From an uncultured Bacteroidales bacterium (GTDB lineage: Bacteria; Bacteroidota; Bacteroidia; Bacteroidales; UBA932), in NCBI GenBank assembly GCA_934717185.1, contig CAKUYQ010000044.1, positions 1 to 15,618 of the forward strand: a stretch of DNA of 15,618 bases, written 5' to 3'. A program made the translations under genes and the position numbers. The notes under the pieces were generated by a model. That model made no database searches, was not told the DNA's origin, and saw only the letters and a list, made by a program, of their open reading frames with translations. This document shows, in pieces, positions 14,568 through 15,618 of the stretch; the first letter of the stretch is position 1; every line of letters starts with the position of its first letter.

Positions 14568-15184
14568 ATGTTTATCCGTAGGAAACCCAATAAAAGTGGC
14601 ACGTTCAACGAATAGTGTACTTGACACTATTGATAAGGTTCTCCTCAACGGTCCCTACTTAATTCTCAGCCGCATATATGATTCCATAGGATTCAATCGC
14701 ATTGGAGACACAATGCTTCGAGAACTTGCAATAGCCAGAGTCTGTGAGCCGATGAGTAAACTGGCCACCATTGGATATCTGAAAAGTCGTTTCAATAAGG
14801 ATGTGGCACTCCATGACGTTTATCGCTATATGGATAAGCTGTACAGCACGCAGCAAGCTCTCATCCAGCAAATAAGTGTCGAACACACCAAAAAAATACT
14901 CGGAGGAAGGATTAGCATAGTGTTCTACGATGTCACCACTTTATATTTTGAGACGGCAAAGGAAGATGATTTGCGTTCGCAGGGGGTTTCAAAGGATGGG
15001 AAAACTACAGAATCTCAAGTTGTACTTGGGCTGCTTGTCAGTCGTGATGGATATCCTCTGTCCTATAGTCTTTTTAACGGCTCCCAATTTGAAGGAAGGA
15101 CAATGCTCTCCATTGTTGATGATTTTGTGCAGCGATTCAATCTGACAGATTTCGTGGTTGTGTCGGATGCAGGACTGATGTCGA
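14568..15184 (+). pseudogene. IS1634-family transposase, internally deleted and truncated
   Basis: The original start is the ATG at 14568, reading MFIRRKPNKSGTF, the standard N-terminus of Bacteroides IS1634-type transposases. It hits a stop after NE. The rest continues in another frame from about 14600 (VLDTIDKVLLNGPYLILSRIYDSIGFNRIGD). Intact relatives have roughly 70-80 residues between these parts, so an out-of-frame deletion occurred. The following part keeps YRYMDKLYSTQQALIQQIS and the catalytic-core segments FYDVTTLYFE and VVLGLLVSRDGYPLSY. It ends at VVVSDAGLMS near 15184, before the last part of the DDE core, where IS21 sequence begins on the other strand. A GTG at 14596 gives an apparent 211-residue frame, but this is a broken gene. 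Confidence 0.85.
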
Positions 15185-15275
15185 GATCCTTTGCAATCTG
15201 CCTGTTTGATATGCCGGCTTTCTTCAGTTGAAGAAGTTGCTTTATCTTGCTCATGTCAATGATTGTTCCTGCCAT
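15183..15275 (-). pseudogene. istA: istA (IS21 transposase) N-terminal stub
   Basis: From the ATG at 15275 the minus strand reads MAGTIIDMSKIKQLLQLKKA, then GISNRQIAKDL. This is the N-terminal helix-turn-helix of IS21-family IstA. At about codon 31 the similarity stops, and the frame runs into the antisense of the IS1634 remnant. Only about 30 of roughly 500 residues are left, so it is dead. Confidence 0.75.
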
Positions 15276-15334
15276 AATTCCTTGTCTCTTTGGTTTGAGG
15301 CAAAGTTAGGCGATTTGACAATGGCCGACAATGC
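15183..15334 (-). mobile_element. IS21-family left-end fragment
   Basis: The first 31 codons of an istA gene and about 60 bases of its leader are present on the minus strand. Two direct copies of GACAATG (15317-15323 and 15327-15333) lie near the likely outer end, as expected for the repeated transposase-binding sites of IS21 ends. The exact terminus is a guess. Everything past codon 31 of istA, and all of istB, is absent, cut off at the join with the IS1634 remnant. Confidence 0.6.
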
Positions 15335-15618
15335 TCCGGAAAAATAGAACCGCGGCGGTGAATTTTGGTGGTTACTGGTGGTTGCCGTTACCAATTTTCC
15401 AAAACACGACTTTAATCGCTGTAAATCAATCACTTGCAAATTTTTGTTTCGTGACACAAAATCAGCGAGGGACAAAAACGAGACAAAACCACGGAAAAAT
15501 AAAGTCAAGAACACTTCGCCCGAAATATCCCTTGTGGAATATCTCTGTTTCGTTTGCAAAGGTACAAATTTGTCCCTTGAAAAACGAGGGGAAATCCCTA
15601 TTTCTCTCATTCACAACT
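15335..15618. other. Non-coding remnant at the window edge
   Basis: I see no credible gene in this stretch. It holds the promoter box at 15557-15564. It also has GCGAGGGACAAAAA at 15465-15478, identical to 13427-13440, and GGGACAAATTT on the minus strand at 15565-15575, also present on the plus strand at 13453-13463. It is probably leader or end sequence of a mobile element that continues to the right. Confidence 0.5.
15557..15564 (-). promoter_or_regulatory. Orphan TAnnTTTG promoter box pointing left
   Basis: On the minus strand TACCTTTG matches the -7 consensus, and a T-rich patch lies about 20 bases upstream. No convincing gene begins after it in the 280 bases before the istA stub. It may have served a gene now lost, or the mobile element beyond the window edge. 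Confidence 0.4.

Noticed and set aside
14596..15231. Transposase read as an intact 211-residue gene from a GTG
   Set aside because: The true N-terminus is in another frame at 14568, and the C-terminus is replaced by antisense IS21 sequence.
15251..15610. 119-residue open frame on the minus strand at the right edge
   Set aside because: It overlaps the istA stub and leader in another frame, begins upstream of the only promoter box, and shows no domain. It looks like non-coding element DNA.

Overview
The window looks like a Bacteroidales chromosome. It is AT-rich and carries a complete SusC/SusD pair under an ECF sigma/FecR couple. Several candidate promoters match the Bacteroidetes -7 box TAnnTTTG, and the lipoprotein and outer-membrane signals fit that group. 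Genus cannot be decided from the sequence alone.

Layout. (1) 1-3490 is ordinary chromosome on the plus strand: a WYL-domain regulator, the 23S rRNA m5U methyltransferase RlmD, and a small exported beta-barrel-like protein, ending at a hairpin shared with the convergent operon. (2) 3456-11802 is a minus-strand nutrient-uptake locus. Read in its own direction it runs ECF sigma factor, FecR-type anti-sigma factor, intrinsic terminator, SusC-like TonB-dependent transporter with an N-terminal STN signalling domain, SusD-like lipoprotein, and exported TlpA-type thioredoxin protein. The likely logic is trans-envelope signalling: the loaded SusC contacts FecR through STN, FecR releases the sigma factor, and the sigma factor transcribes susC onward. 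No glycosidase or lyase is present, so the substrate is open and need not be a glycan. (3) 11846-13264 is mnmE, a tRNA-modification GTPase divergent from the sigma gene across a 57-bp gap. (4) 13265-15618 is a mobile-element graveyard downstream of mnmE: inverted repeats and a GTCCC/GGGAC hairpin array, a doubly deleted group II intron remnant that keeps domain V, an intact small HAD-family phosphatase-like gene, an IS1634-type transposase missing an internal block and its C-terminus, and an oppositely oriented stub of an IS21-type istA.

The most unusual signal is not a gene. The 9-mer TTCCCGACA (or its complement) occurs seven times in the 13.26 kb of native chromosome, on both strands, in different reading frames and between genes. 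It is absent from the 2.35 kb of mobile debris. Six of the seven copies extend to TTCCCGACAA. At about 40% GC I estimate fewer than 0.1 copies by chance. This resembles the behaviour of an uptake-, Chi- or architecture-type genome motif. I found no convincing new defence or biosynthetic system.
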